Assembly (NCBI GenBank): GCA_003577145.1
Contig: QEUP01000001.1
Location: 1-64,000 of the forward strand
Length of the DNA: 64,000 nt
Direction: 5' to 3'
Origin: Acidobacteriota bacterium
GTDB lineage: Bacteria > Actinomycetota > Acidimicrobiia > Acidimicrobiales > Microtrichaceae
Each line of letters opens with the position of its first letter. Position 1 is the first letter of the stretch. A program made the translations under genes and the position numbers. The notes beneath the pieces were generated by a model. It saw nothing but the letters and a program-made list of their open reading frames with translations, ran no database searches and had not been told where the DNA came from. Shown here in pieces: positions 17,475 through 26,183 of this stretch.

Positions 17475-17608
17475 ACCGCCGTTGCCGAACACAAGTCGTT
17501 ACAGCTGAGGTCCACTACCCGGGGGGGTTGCAACGTGGCCACGAACGCCTGTGCCACCCGCACGGACCTGCGCCCTACGAGCGTTGTTGGCGGGGAAAGC
17601 GGCCAACG

Positions 17609-18436
17609 GTGCGGGTGCTCATAACCGGCGGGGCCGGGCTGACCGGACACGCCCTGTGCAGCGCGGCGCCAGACGACGTGGACGTGGAGGTCACTCAGAG
17701 GACCAGGCTCGCGGCAGGCCGGCGGGCTCATACCGTCGATCTGGCCGAGCCAGGCGCCGTCGAGTTGCTTCTTCTCGACAGCGGACCGGACCTCGTGATC
17801 CACACGGCTTACGCGACCGATGACGGTGAGCGAGACATCGTCACCGCTACGAAGAACGTGGTGGACGCCTGCGCCGACGCCGGTGTGGAGCTGGTCCACT
17901 TCAGCAGCGACATGGTCTTCGACGGAGAGCACGCTCCTTACCGCGAGGACGACACGCTGTCGCCGGTCACCGCATACGGGCGCCAGAAGGCTGCAGCCGA
18001 GATCTACATACGCGAGCACCTGGCTCCGGCGACCGTTCTCCGCACGTCGCTCATCTGCTCGCTCGACCCTGTCGATCCTCGCACGGCGGCAGTCGTGGAG
18101 GCGCTCACCATCGGCAAGTCGATCACCTTGTTCACCGACGAGATACGCAGCGCCGTCCGTCTCGACGACCTGGTGCACGCAGTCTGGGAGATCGCGCTGA
18201 TGGAGTCCGAGGCGCGGGCGGGCGTGTGGCATCTGGTCGGTTCCGAACCGGTAGACCGCTATGCCCTGGGACTGGCCATCGCGGCCTACCACGGCCTTTC
18301 ACCGGAAGCGATCGTGGCGGGCACGAGCGCCGAGAGCGCCGCGGGCAGACCCCGAAACCTCACGCTGGTCAGCGACCGCGCCGCTGCATCGCTTTCCTCG
18401 ACGCTGCGTCCGGTCACTAGCCTCTTCGCGGGGTGA
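17609..18436 (+). CDS. NAD(P)-dependent sugar/epimerase-type reductase (RmlD-like)
   Basis: 275 residues from the GTG at 17609. The Rossmann motif VLITGGAGLTGHAL is at the N-terminus, SSDMVFDG in the middle, and the catalytic Y-x-x-x-K in TAYGRQKAAAE; the pattern DMVFDGEHAPYREDD closely follows RmlD-type dTDP-4-dehydrorhamnose reductases. RLDDLVHAVWEIALM in the C-terminal half is also typical. The real substrate is unclear since no other rhamnose genes are nearby. A longer open frame that starts at 16628 is an accident of reading antiphase through the dehydrogenase gene. It ends 44 bases before the start of the next oxidoreductase. Confidence 0.8.
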   Translation: MRVLITGGAGLTGHALCSAAPDDVDVEVTQRTRLAAGRRAHTVDLAEPGAVELLLLDSGPDLVIHTAYATDDGERDIVTATKNVVDACADAGVELVHFSSDMVFDGEHAPYREDDTLSPVTAYGRQKAAAEIYIREHLAPATVLRTSLICSLDPVDPRTAAVVEALTIGKSITLFTDEIRSAVRLDDLVHAVWEIALMESEARAGVWHLVGSEPVDRYALGLAIAAYHGLSPEAIVAGTSAESAAGRPRNLTLVSDRAAASLSSTLRPVTSLFAG

Positions 18437-18480
18437 GAGTCCTCGCACCCGAGCCGAGAGCGCCTGCAAAGGGGAAGATG

Positions 18481-19512
18481 ATGAAGATCAGTTCGCAGCT
18501 CCAGTACGCCGGCGGGTTCAAGGAGTCGGCCCAGCAGGTGCAGGAGCTCGAGAGGGCGGGCCTGGACATCGTCTACGTTGCCGAGGCGTACGGTTTCGAC
18601 GCGCCAAGCCTGATGGGCTACATCGCCGCGGTGACTGACACCATCGAGATCGCGTCGGGCATCTTGCCGATCTACAGCCGGACCCCGGCTCTCATCGCCC
18701 AGACGGCGGCAGGCCTCGACGCGCTGTCGGACGGTCGATGCATCCTCGGGCTCGGGGCGTCCGGCCCGCAGGTGATCGAAGGCTGGCACGGGGTTCCCTA
18801 CGACATGCCGTTGGCACGTACCCGAGAGGTCATCGAGATCTGCCGCATGGCCTGGAAGCGCGAGCGCCTCGAGTACCAGGGAAGGTGCTACACGCTCCCA
18901 CTCCCCCCCGAGGAGGGGACCGGCTTGGGCAAACCGCTGAAGATGATCACCCATCCGGTACGCGACCGGATCCCCATCCACATCGCCTCTCTCGGGCCCA
19001 AGAACGTGGAGCTGACAGCTGAGCTCGCCGAGGGGTGGCTCCCCATCTTCTTCGATCCCCGCAAGGCGAACGACGTGTGGGGTGACGATCTCGCGCGTGG
19101 CAGGGCGAAGCGCTCACCTGACCTGCCGCCCCTCGATGTCGTCGCCGGGGGGCTCGTTGCCATCGGGGATGACGTGGAGGGTGTGCGCGAGTTCAGCCGG
19201 CCGATCATGGCTCTCTACATCGGCGGCATGGGCGCCAAGGGCAGGAACTTCTACAACGACTTGGCGTGCCGTTACGGCTTCGAGGAGGAGGCGGCGGAGA
19301 TCCAGGATCTGTATCTCGCCGGCAACAAGAAGGAGGCCGCCGAGAAGATCCCCGCCGATCTGCTCGAGGCAACCAGCCTCTGTGGCGACGAGGGGTATGT
19401 GAAGGACCGTGTCACCGAGTTCAAGGAGGCAGGTGTGACGATCCTGAACATCACGCCCATCGGTGAGAACCACGCCGAGATGATCGCCAAGCTCAAAGCC
19501 TGGGCCGAGTAG
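18481..19512 (+). CDS. LLM class F420-dependent oxidoreductase
   Basis: 343 residues. AAAGGGGAAG is followed by two consecutive ATGs (18478, 18481). Family blocks: ISSQLQYAGGFKESAQQVQE, GLDIVYVAEAYGFDAPSLMG, ASGILPIYSRTPALIAQTA, GLGASGPQVIEGWHGVPYD and IHIASLGPKNVELTAELAEG. This is a TIM-barrel flavin/F420 enzyme; related actinobacterial proteins sit in acyl-CoA and steroid gene regions, as here between acyl-CoA dehydrogenases. Its substrate is not known. The gene converges on the thioesterase, with palindrome copy B between them. Confidence 0.9.
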   Translation: MKISSQLQYAGGFKESAQQVQELERAGLDIVYVAEAYGFDAPSLMGYIAAVTDTIEIASGILPIYSRTPALIAQTAAGLDALSDGRCILGLGASGPQVIEGWHGVPYDMPLARTREVIEICRMAWKRERLEYQGRCYTLPLPPEEGTGLGKPLKMITHPVRDRIPIHIASLGPKNVELTAELAEGWLPIFFDPRKANDVWGDDLARGRAKRSPDLPPLDVVAGGLVAIGDDVEGVREFSRPIMALYIGGMGAKGRNFYNDLACRYGFEEEAAEIQDLYLAGNKKEAAEKIPADLLEATSLCGDEGYVKDRVTEFKEAGVTILNITPIGENHAEMIAKLKAWAE

Positions 19513-19515
19513 CAG

Positions 19516-19565
19516 GATTTGTGAACCGAAAAGGCCCCTATAGGGGCCATCCGCGTTCACAAATC
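19516..19565. terminator. Palindrome family copy B, bidirectional terminator
   Basis: Outer arms GATTTGTGAAC and GTTCACAAATC are perfect, and the core GGCCCCTATAGGGGCC is perfect; the bases between arm and core differ on the two sides. It sits three bases after the stop of the plus-strand oxidoreductase and 18 bases from the stop of the convergent thioesterase, the natural place for a two-way transcription terminator. Confidence 0.75.
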
Positions 19566-19583
19566 GTGTGTGGCCGTGTCCGA

Positions 19584-20021
19584 TCAGACGATCCGGTAGG
19601 TCTGTAGGCCGTGGGCCACCGGGTTGCCCCCGTCGTCGGTGGCGTGGATCTCGGTGAAGATCAGCTCCTTGCCCCGCTTCACCGCCTTGGCATGGCAGAC
19701 GAGATCGGATTCCCTCGCGGCCCCGAGGTACTGGACGTTGATGGCTACCGTGGCAGCCCGAGCGCCCTTGTTGAAGTCGTGGTTCGACCAGGCGGCCAGA
19801 GCGCCGGCCGTGTCGATCGCAGATGAGATGACCCCGCCGTGGTATACCTTGCCGTCGTTGGTGAGCTCGTGCCGGAACTTGACTCGCATGGTGATGTCGT
19901 CGGGCTCGTAGCGGTCGATCTCGATGCCCAGGAGGCCGATGAAAGGTGTCTGCGGGAAGATGTCGCGAACGGCGTCCCTGCGAGCTTGCTGTTCCTGGTC
20001 CGTCAGCTCGGCGTCTCCCAC
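19584..20021 (-). CDS. PaaI-type hotdog thioesterase
   Basis: 145 residues from a GTG at 20021 that has GGAGGG about 6 bases upstream. The hotdog signature is seen in NDGKVYHGGVISSAIDTAGA, with the HGG loop and the aspartate of the long helix used by PaaI-family acyl-CoA thioesterases. TVAINVQYLGAARESDLVC and KRGKELIFTEI are the matching strands. Upstream extension of the frame to 20465 is antisense to the dehydrogenase start and is rejected. It probably releases a CoA product of the neighbouring acyl-CoA pathway. Divergent from the dehydrogenase at 20109. Confidence 0.88.
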   Translation of the reverse strand: MGDAELTDQEQQARRDAVRDIFPQTPFIGLLGIEIDRYEPDDITMRVKFRHELTNDGKVYHGGVISSAIDTAGALAAWSNHDFNKGARAATVAINVQYLGAARESDLVCHAKAVKRGKELIFTEIHATDDGGNPVAHGLQTYRIV

Positions 20022-20108
20022 GCTATCCCTCCAACGATGCAAGGGCCGTTTTGCCCGGCCTGTCCTTCGCGAGACACGATGCTGACACACAACCGCTAGG
20101 GGGAAGCA

Positions 20109-21371
20109 ATGCGTTGGCAGGTGGACGACACACCCGAGCAGGCAGCGTTTCGGGACGACCTGCGGGGATGGCTGCGAGAGGCGCTCCACCCCGGCTGGGT
20201 CGAGGCGGTGGACGACGGTGACGACGACCGCTTCGCCCGCATCCGCAAGGAAGCCGAGGCCGCCGGGTGGAATCCGTTCTCCTGGGCTCGCACAATAGGC
20301 GAGAGCGGCTACGCGGCTCCGACGTGGCCCAAGGAGTACGGCGGTCTTTCCGGCGAGCCCTGGACAGTGCGGCTGACGCGGGAGGAGCTCGAGCGCTACC
20401 GCCTGCCGACGATCGCCATCAACCTGCTCGGTGTCGGGCTTGCCGGTCCGACGATCATCGAGCACGGGACCGAGGAGCAGCGGACCCGCTACCTGCGAAA
20501 GATCCTTACTTGCGAGGAGGTCTGGTGCCAGCTGTTCAGCGAGCCCGGCTCGGGCAGCGACCTGGCTTCACTCGGCACGCGAGCCGAGCGCGACGGCGAC
20601 GAGTGGGTCGTCAACGGGCAGAAGGTGTGGACCTCGGCTGCGCAGTTCTCGCACTTCGGGATGTTGCTGGCACGAACCGATCCAGACAAGCCCAAACACG
20701 ACGGACTCACCTACTTCATCGTGGCCATGAGCTCAGAGGGCGTGGATATCCGCCCGCTGCGCCAGATCACCGGGTCGGCCGAGTTCAACGAGGTCTACTT
20801 CACCGATGTGCGGATCCCCGAGGAGAACCGCGTAGGTGATGTCGGGGACGGTTGGCGGGTGGCTCGCACGACCTTGATGAACGAGAGGGTCACGCTCACA
20901 GGCGTCACGCTGGACACCGTTGCGTTCATGGGCGGTGTGCGCAAGGACGCCTGGGAGAGCTTCCTCGACTCTGTGCCCGATCGCGGCGACCCCGTTGCCC
21001 GCCAGGCGATCGCTCAGTTCTACATCGAGCAGCAGGTGAAGGAGATCACCGCCTTCAGGGCGGCGGCCGCCCGCGCCAGGGGTGAGGAACCGGGGCCGGA
21101 GGGCTCGATCGGCAAGGTGTTCAACGCCGAGCTCAACCAGCGCCGATCGAGCTGGCAGGTGTCCAACGCAGGCATGACGAGTGTCGCCTGGGAGCGCCAC
21201 GACAAAGACGCCGAGTCGCGCGCGCACGCCTTCCTCCGTGCCAGGGCCAACACCATCGAGGGTGGTACTTCTGAGATCCTCCGAAACCAGATCGGCGAGA
21301 GGGTGCTCGGCTTGCCTCGCGAGCCCGAACCCGACAAGGGCGTGGCATGGAAGGAGCTACGGCGCAACTGA
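20109..21371 (+). CDS. Acyl-CoA dehydrogenase
   Basis: 420 residues with ATG at 20109 and GGGGGAAGC upstream. Complete acyl-CoA dehydrogenase: N-terminal helical domain, GLAGPTIIEHGTEEQRTRYL, WCQLFSEPGSGSDLASLGTR, VVNGQKVWTSAAQFSHFGML, FNEVYFTDVRIPEENRVG, and C-terminal NTIEGGTSEILRNQIGERVL. The TIEGGTSEI block is the common C-terminal flavin site. It is the best-preserved of the three acyl-CoA dehydrogenases in the window and probably feeds beta-oxidation. Chain-length preference cannot be read. Confidence 0.92.
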   Translation: MRWQVDDTPEQAAFRDDLRGWLREALHPGWVEAVDDGDDDRFARIRKEAEAAGWNPFSWARTIGESGYAAPTWPKEYGGLSGEPWTVRLTREELERYRLPTIAINLLGVGLAGPTIIEHGTEEQRTRYLRKILTCEEVWCQLFSEPGSGSDLASLGTRAERDGDEWVVNGQKVWTSAAQFSHFGMLLARTDPDKPKHDGLTYFIVAMSSEGVDIRPLRQITGSAEFNEVYFTDVRIPEENRVGDVGDGWRVARTTLMNERVTLTGVTLDTVAFMGGVRKDAWESFLDSVPDRGDPVARQAIAQFYIEQQVKEITAFRAAAARARGEEPGPEGSIGKVFNAELNQRRSSWQVSNAGMTSVAWERHDKDAESRAHAFLRARANTIEGGTSEILRNQIGERVLGLPREPEPDKGVAWKELRRN

Positions 21372-21470
21372 TTGCGCGCCATCGAGGCGCCCCGATTTGG
21401 GACCGTTAGGGTGCGCCAGGCACGACCCGTCGAGCCCAGAACGGTCCGGGCCGGTCTCGCGCCGTCTGGA

Positions 21471-22673
21471 TCAAAGCTCGGAGCGAAATGCTCCGGGGCC
21501 GGTGAACATGCCCCGCTTCCAGCGGCGAGGCGTGACGATGATCGCCCTGGGATAGTCCTCGAAGAGCCAGCGTGCGAAGTTGCGGCGTGTCCACGCCGTC
21601 AAGCCTGCGATCCGTACTCCGGCCCGTGCCCCCTTGCGATGCTTGAGCGCCCGGATCAAGAGGGTCGACATCTTGTGGTCGGCGACAAGGTCGCGTTCTA
21701 CTGCCCGTGAGTACCGGCGGGTGACCTCACCACCTGCTGCGATCGCTTCAGCCGCTCGGATGCCCGTGTGAAGCGCCTGCGCGATTCCTTCACCGGTCAT
21801 CGGGTCGCAGGCGCCGACCGCGTCACCCACGAAGAGGGTCCGTTCGGTCGCGTAGGTGATGTCGTCGATGCGGGCAGGGATCGGCCACGAGCGGTACGGG
21901 CCTTCCGGGGCCGAGTTCGGCCCGAGGATCTCGTGAATGTGGGGGCGTTGAAGCAGCGCCTGCCACAGCTGCTTCATCTCGTTGATCTGTTGCTTGTGGC
22001 CGCGCTGGATGCCAAATCCGACGTTTGCGCGGTTACCGGGCAGCGGGAAGGACCAGGCATACCCGGGGAGGAAGTCCGGTTCGAAGAGCACGAACAGCTC
22101 GCTGGCGGCGCGGTCCGAAACATTGGTGAAGTACTGGCGGAACGCGTGCCATTCGCCGCGATAGTCGGGGGTGTGGACGCCCAGGTACTTCCGCATCGGC
22201 GACCAGATGCCATCGGCGGCAACGGCGTGGCCCCCCGCGATCTCACCTACACCCTCGGCCATCACCACCACCCCGTCCCGTGATTCGCTCGCCCCGGTAC
22301 AGGCGTGGCCATCGAGCACGTCGACGCCCTCCTTGCGGGCGAGCTCGACAAGGGCGTTGTCGAGCTCCTGACGTTCGGCGACGACTGCGTACTGACCGGC
22401 GCCCTCGGGTAGCGGGAACTGGACCAGCCGGCCCGAAGGTGAGCGCACGTTGACCGCATGGATGACCTTCCACGATGGAACCGTCGTCGGGTCGAGCCCG
22501 AGCTTCTCGAGCAGGCGCAGGGCGTTGGTGGTGAGCCCGTCGCCGCAGAACTTGTCGCGTGGGAAGGTGGCCTTGTCGACGAGCACGACATCGCTGCCAG
22601 CTCGAGCCAGGGAGATGGCAGCGGCCGTTCCGGCAGGTCCGCCGCCGACGACCACGACGTCGGCGATTCGCAT
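21471..22673 (-). CDS. Geranylgeranyl reductase-family FAD-dependent oxidoreductase
   Basis: About 400 residues. The FAD motif is VVVGGGPAGTAAA (7-19), then VLVDKATFPRDKFCGDGLT, the block characteristic of geranylgeranyl reductases and related flavoprotein hydroxylases. A second FAD contact is TLFVGDAVGACDPMTGEGIA (GD motif). In actinobacteria these enzymes reduce the isoprenyl chains of menaquinone or polyprenols. ATG 22673 follows CGGAGGTG; a GTG at 22694 is an alternative. It converges on the dehydrogenase at 20109 and lies downstream of the wax ester synthase, separated from it by palindrome C. Confidence 0.85.
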   Translation of the reverse strand: MRIADVVVVGGGPAGTAAAISLARAGSDVVLVDKATFPRDKFCGDGLTTNALRLLEKLGLDPTTVPSWKVIHAVNVRSPSGRLVQFPLPEGAGQYAVVAERQELDNALVELARKEGVDVLDGHACTGASESRDGVVVMAEGVGEIAGGHAVAADGIWSPMRKYLGVHTPDYRGEWHAFRQYFTNVSDRAASELFVLFEPDFLPGYAWSFPLPGNRANVGFGIQRGHKQQINEMKQLWQALLQRPHIHEILGPNSAPEGPYRSWPIPARIDDITYATERTLFVGDAVGACDPMTGEGIAQALHTGIRAAEAIAAGGEVTRRYSRAVERDLVADHKMSTLLIRALKHRKGARAGVRIAGLTAWTRRNFARWLFEDYPRAIIVTPRRWKRGMFTGPGAFRSEL

Positions 22674-22711
22674 CACCTCCGAGCGTACGGCCACCTCGTC
22701 CCGCGCAGCAC

Positions 22712-22761
22712 GTTTTGTGAACCGAAAAGGCCCCTATAGGGGCCTTTTCGGTTCACAAAAC
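22712..22761. terminator. Palindrome family copy C, perfect 50-bp inverted repeat
   Basis: The 50 bases are perfectly self-complementary about 22736/22737. Reading inward: GTTTTGTGAACC, then GAAAA, then the core GGCCCCTATAGGGGCC, then the mirror image. The GC core flanked by AAAA on the left and TTTT on the right is a classical two-way intrinsic terminator. It lies 11 bases past the stop of the wax ester synthase gene at 22773. Confidence 0.8.
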
Positions 22762-22772
22762 CGGTGTGGTGC

Positions 22773-24236
22773 TCATCGAGCGAGGGCGAGGACCTCCTCG
22801 AAGCCCTCGGCGAAGCACTTGAGGAGGGCGTCGGCGTCGGGGACGGCCACCGGGTCGAGGTTTATGCCGATGTTGAGCTCGTCGATGTAGCTGAGGAGGG
22901 TGATGTTCATGGCGGCTCCGGCCAACGGCCCGAAGGCGTACTGGGCCTCGAGCCTGGCCCCGGACAGATAGACGGCGAAAGGCGCTCCGGGGACGTTCGA
23001 GGTGGTGAGGTCCATGCCCTTCATCATCGACCCGAAGACCTGCGTGAGGATGGTGGTGGGGAGCCGGGTGATCACGTTGGCCATCGGGTCCACCAGATCG
23101 AGAGCCGGCTCCTCTCGGACGCTGCGCACGCGCTCGTGGATCGCCCGTACTGTCTCTGCCGCGCCAGAGAAGCTGATCGGGACAGTGAACCGGGTCGGGA
23201 CGAACGAGTTTCCGGCAACGTTGGCCGAGTCGTCGTTGCGGATGTTGATCGGCATCGACATGTGGACCTCGCAGCACTCGGCCCCATGCAGCTCGTGGTA
23301 CTTGTGCAACCCGAGCACCACCCCGCCGACGAACGCGTCGTTGAGCTTGCCCCCGACGGCCTTGGCGGCGTTCTTGGCATCCCGGAGCGGGACGGTCAGG
23401 GTGTCGAAGTGGACGCTCAGGGATCGCCGTTCCATGATCGGGCTGAGCGGCGCGGTAACCGGGGCCATGAGCCGTCTCATGCTGCCGAGCGTGTCGAGCA
23501 CGGACTCGGCTGAGCGTCGGGGGTGAGCAGCAGCGTCGATGGTGGCGGGGATGACGTTTCTGGCGTTGCGCTTGAGCATGCCCAGGTAACGGCGGGTCTC
23601 ATGCGTCATGGCATCGATGAAGCGCTCACGCTGATCCATCACATGCACGGGTGGTGGCGCAGGTAGCGGCTTCTCGGGCGCGTCCGGCTCGAGGTCGAAC
23701 AGCTCGAGCTGCAGCTTCATGCCTCCGACGCCGTCGGTGATCGAGTGATGGATCTTCATCAAGACCGCCGAGCGTTCCTCCTCGAGGCCGTCTACCACGG
23801 TCATCTCCCACAGCGGCCTGGCCCGGTCGAAGCCCTGCATGGCAATGGGTTCGGCGAACTGCAGTAGCTCACGCATCGTGCCGTTGCCGGCCGGTCTGGC
23901 AAAGCGGAGGTGGTAGTCGAGGTCGAAGTGAGGGTCGACCTCCCAGCGAGGTGGAGCCAGCGAAAGCGGGTTCGAGCGCACCCGCTGACGGAGTCGGGGT
24001 ATCACCCGAGTGGCGCGGTCGATGGTGTGGACGAACCGGGCACGGTCGATGGGCCGGTCGAAGACTGCCAGGGTGAGGATCGTCGAGCGGAGCATCGGGT
24101 CCTTCTCGATGCTCCACATCACCGAGTCGGCGTCGCTCATCCGGGGGGGGAACTCCACCGTGTCGCCGTCTGTTGGGGCTGCTCCGGCAGTCTCGCCGCT
24201 GTCGGGAGCGACTTCAGGCATCTTCTCGTCGGTCAT
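22773..24236 (-). CDS. Wax ester synthase/diacylglycerol acyltransferase (WS/DGAT), second copy
   Basis: About 487 residues from ATG at 24236, with AAGGG upstream; an ATG at 24266 is in frame. The active-site motif HHSITDG is at 163-169, after QGFDRARPLWEMTVVDGL. The C-terminal half shows LNDAFVGGVVLGLHKYH, AGNSFVPTRFTVPISF and MDLTTSNVPGAPFAVYLSGA. It has an extra acidic N-terminal 30 residues absent from the copy at 3594. Expected to form triacylglycerol or wax ester from acyl-CoA. The neighbouring flavoprotein and VanW-type genes share its strand but are separated by terminator-like or repeat sequence. Confidence 0.92.
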   Translation of the reverse strand: MTDEKMPEVAPDSGETAGAAPTDGDTVEFPPRMSDADSVMWSIEKDPMLRSTILTLAVFDRPIDRARFVHTIDRATRVIPRLRQRVRSNPLSLAPPRWEVDPHFDLDYHLRFARPAGNGTMRELLQFAEPIAMQGFDRARPLWEMTVVDGLEEERSAVLMKIHHSITDGVGGMKLQLELFDLEPDAPEKPLPAPPPVHVMDQRERFIDAMTHETRRYLGMLKRNARNVIPATIDAAAHPRRSAESVLDTLGSMRRLMAPVTAPLSPIMERRSLSVHFDTLTVPLRDAKNAAKAVGGKLNDAFVGGVVLGLHKYHELHGAECCEVHMSMPINIRNDDSANVAGNSFVPTRFTVPISFSGAAETVRAIHERVRSVREEPALDLVDPMANVITRLPTTILTQVFGSMMKGMDLTTSNVPGAPFAVYLSGARLEAQYAFGPLAGAAMNITLLSYIDELNIGINLDPVAVPDADALLKCFAEGFEEVLALAR

Positions 24237-24314
24237 CTCACGCCCTTCCGGTACATGGTGCGCCACCCATGATCGTAAACCGCGAGGTGGCGCCTCGCTC
24301 AGACAGGATCTCCC

Positions 24315-24346
24315 GTCCCGGAGCCGGGCCGTCCCGGAGCCGGGCC
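24315..24346. repeat. 16-bp tandem repeat, two units
   Basis: GTCCCGGAGCCGGGCC occurs twice head to tail (24315-24330, 24331-24346). Each unit contains a short inverted repeat around GGAGCC. It lies 8 bases after the 3' end of the VanW-type gene and may form part of its terminator. Confidence 0.6.
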
Positions 24347-24353
24347 GTCCGGA

Positions 24354-25982
24354 CTACCCGCCGTCGGCGTTGCAGTCGTACCAGGCGTGCACCTCGTCGA
24401 CCTCGGTGTGACCGTCCTGCACGAAGGTGCGGGTTCGCTGGGTTGTGACGTTCCCACAGCCGCTGCTCTGGGACTGCCAGGTCTGTTGGCCGGGTGAGTA
24501 GAGGGTGGAATAGAGGGTGACCGTGATGGAGCTGTCGGTGTAGGTGGGCCACACCAGGATGCCGTAAGGCGTGTTGTTCACCAGCTCCAGGTCGACGCCC
24601 GGGTAGCTGATGGTGGCCTCCCGCCCGTAGGGGTAGCGGGAGATGTAGATCGAGTGCGACATGTACTCGCCATAGTCCAGCCCGGCGAAGAAGGCGGCGT
24701 TGAACAGGGTTGTCGCGTACTGAGAGACCCCTCCGCCGATGTCTGTCGTGAACTCGCCGTTGTATATCGCCCCGCCTTCCACGAAACCGCCTTCGACGGT
24801 TCGCGGCCCCACGTAGTCGTTGACCGACCACGTCTCACCGGGCTCGATCACCACCCCGCGGGTGATGTCTGCGATCCGGTGGATGTTGGTGACCCGGGAC
24901 TCGCCGGCCGCGTAGTTCGTGGTGAACTCGCCGACCTTCTCTTTGATGCCGAGTGATTCGGCCCAGGCCGCGTTCTCCGCTGCGGCCACGACCTTGGTCT
25001 GGAGCTGGATCGTCGTCTCGCCGGCTTCGAGAGCGGTGAGCACCCGCTGGGAGGAATCCTCGGTGCAGCAGACGACGCCGTCGGCACCCGGCTGGTAGAC
25101 GACCTGGTCGGCGACGACGTTGAAGGTCGCCTCAGTTGGGTTCTGGGCGAGCTCCGGGAAAGCCAGAGCCAGGAAGTTGCTGACCGCCTCATCGTTCAGC
25201 GCCAGCGTCATCTCACCGTCTTGGACCTCCGATACGAATGCCGGGCGGAACGAGGCGGCGTCGACCTCCTTGCTGACGCCGTCGACGGCGAGCGTCACCA
25301 GCCCCTCGGTCATCGCGTTCGCCTCGTCGGCCAACGCCTGGGCTTCATCGTCACTGAACTCGGGCGCGATCTCGGCCAGCGGGACTTCCACCGCGATCGA
25401 TTCCTGGATGCCCTGGTCGAGGGCGGCCGCTAGAGCGTCGGCTACGTCATCGGCGTCGAGACCGGAACCCGGTTCGCCGGCGATGAGGTCCACCGCCTCG
25501 GTAGTACCTACGATCGCGGGCTCCACCGGCGGCTGCGCCTGGGCTCCCGCCAGCGCTTCCACCGTCTCGGCGAGGGCGTCTTCGTCGACGTCGAATTGCA
25601 CCTCCACCGAGCGAGGGTCGAAGAAGGACTTCATCCAATTGACAGGGCTCTGGATGGCAGAGTCGCTACGGCCGACGTCCATGGTCGTCTCGACAGTCCC
25701 GTCGGTGTCGACGGACACGCCCAGCGCGCTTGCGCTGGAGGAGATCTCGATATCGCCTGAGGTGACGGTCACCTCGGTGTCGGCGAACTCGTCGGCCAAG
25801 TCTCCGACGGTGGCCGTCAGGTCATCCTCGGACAGGCCACCGACCGGCTCTCCGGCGAGCGTCACGTTGCGCACGACCTGGCCGGAATGCGCGCTCTGGT
25901 CGACCGCCCAGGCGCCTACCGCGAGGAGGATCAGCGCTAGGGGGGTCAGAACCAGGAGGAGGATCGAGATCCTGCGACTCAT
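24354..25982 (-). CDS. VanW-family exported protein with YoaR-like repeats
   Basis: About 542 residues from ATG at 25982. One N-terminal membrane helix (SILLLVLTPLALILLAVGAW) anchors an extracytoplasmic protein. Two putative peptidoglycan-binding (YoaR/PG_binding_4-like) repeats follow, seen as NVTLAGEPVGGLSEDDLTA and the later VTLAVDGVSKEVDAASF. The C-terminal VanW domain has GETWSVNDYVGPRTVEGGF, DIGGGVSQYATTLFNAAFFA and ISYPGVDLELVNNTPYGILV. Cell wall association is likely; the biochemical activity of VanW proteins is not established. Longer frames to 26162 run across the promoter region of the divergent gene. Confidence 0.88.
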   Translation of the reverse strand: MSRRISILLLVLTPLALILLAVGAWAVDQSAHSGQVVRNVTLAGEPVGGLSEDDLTATVGDLADEFADTEVTVTSGDIEISSSASALGVSVDTDGTVETTMDVGRSDSAIQSPVNWMKSFFDPRSVEVQFDVDEDALAETVEALAGAQAQPPVEPAIVGTTEAVDLIAGEPGSGLDADDVADALAAALDQGIQESIAVEVPLAEIAPEFSDDEAQALADEANAMTEGLVTLAVDGVSKEVDAASFRPAFVSEVQDGEMTLALNDEAVSNFLALAFPELAQNPTEATFNVVADQVVYQPGADGVVCCTEDSSQRVLTALEAGETTIQLQTKVVAAAENAAWAESLGIKEKVGEFTTNYAAGESRVTNIHRIADITRGVVIEPGETWSVNDYVGPRTVEGGFVEGGAIYNGEFTTDIGGGVSQYATTLFNAAFFAGLDYGEYMSHSIYISRYPYGREATISYPGVDLELVNNTPYGILVWPTYTDSSITVTLYSTLYSPGQQTWQSQSSGCGNVTTQRTRTFVQDGHTEVDEVHAWYDCNADGG

Positions 25983-26183
25983 GAGGGCCAGATGATGCGC
26001 GAAACGGTTGAACCTTCGGATGGAATGACTCGCCTCCGGCCGGGCCGGCCGAGAGACGGAGCTCTCTCGTTGGGCCGCCTGTCGACGGCGTTGTAAAGGA
26101 TCGCACAACCGAGAGCCGAATTCACAGCACTCAGCGGCCCCTCCTAGTGTTTCTGCGGTCACAACCGGAAAGGGAACCCGCAG

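Noticed and set aside
16628-18436. 602-residue plus-strand frame that joins dehydrogenase region to the epimerase
   Set aside because: Its first 325 residues are an out-of-phase reading of the acyl-CoA dehydrogenase. Only the part from 17609 is real.
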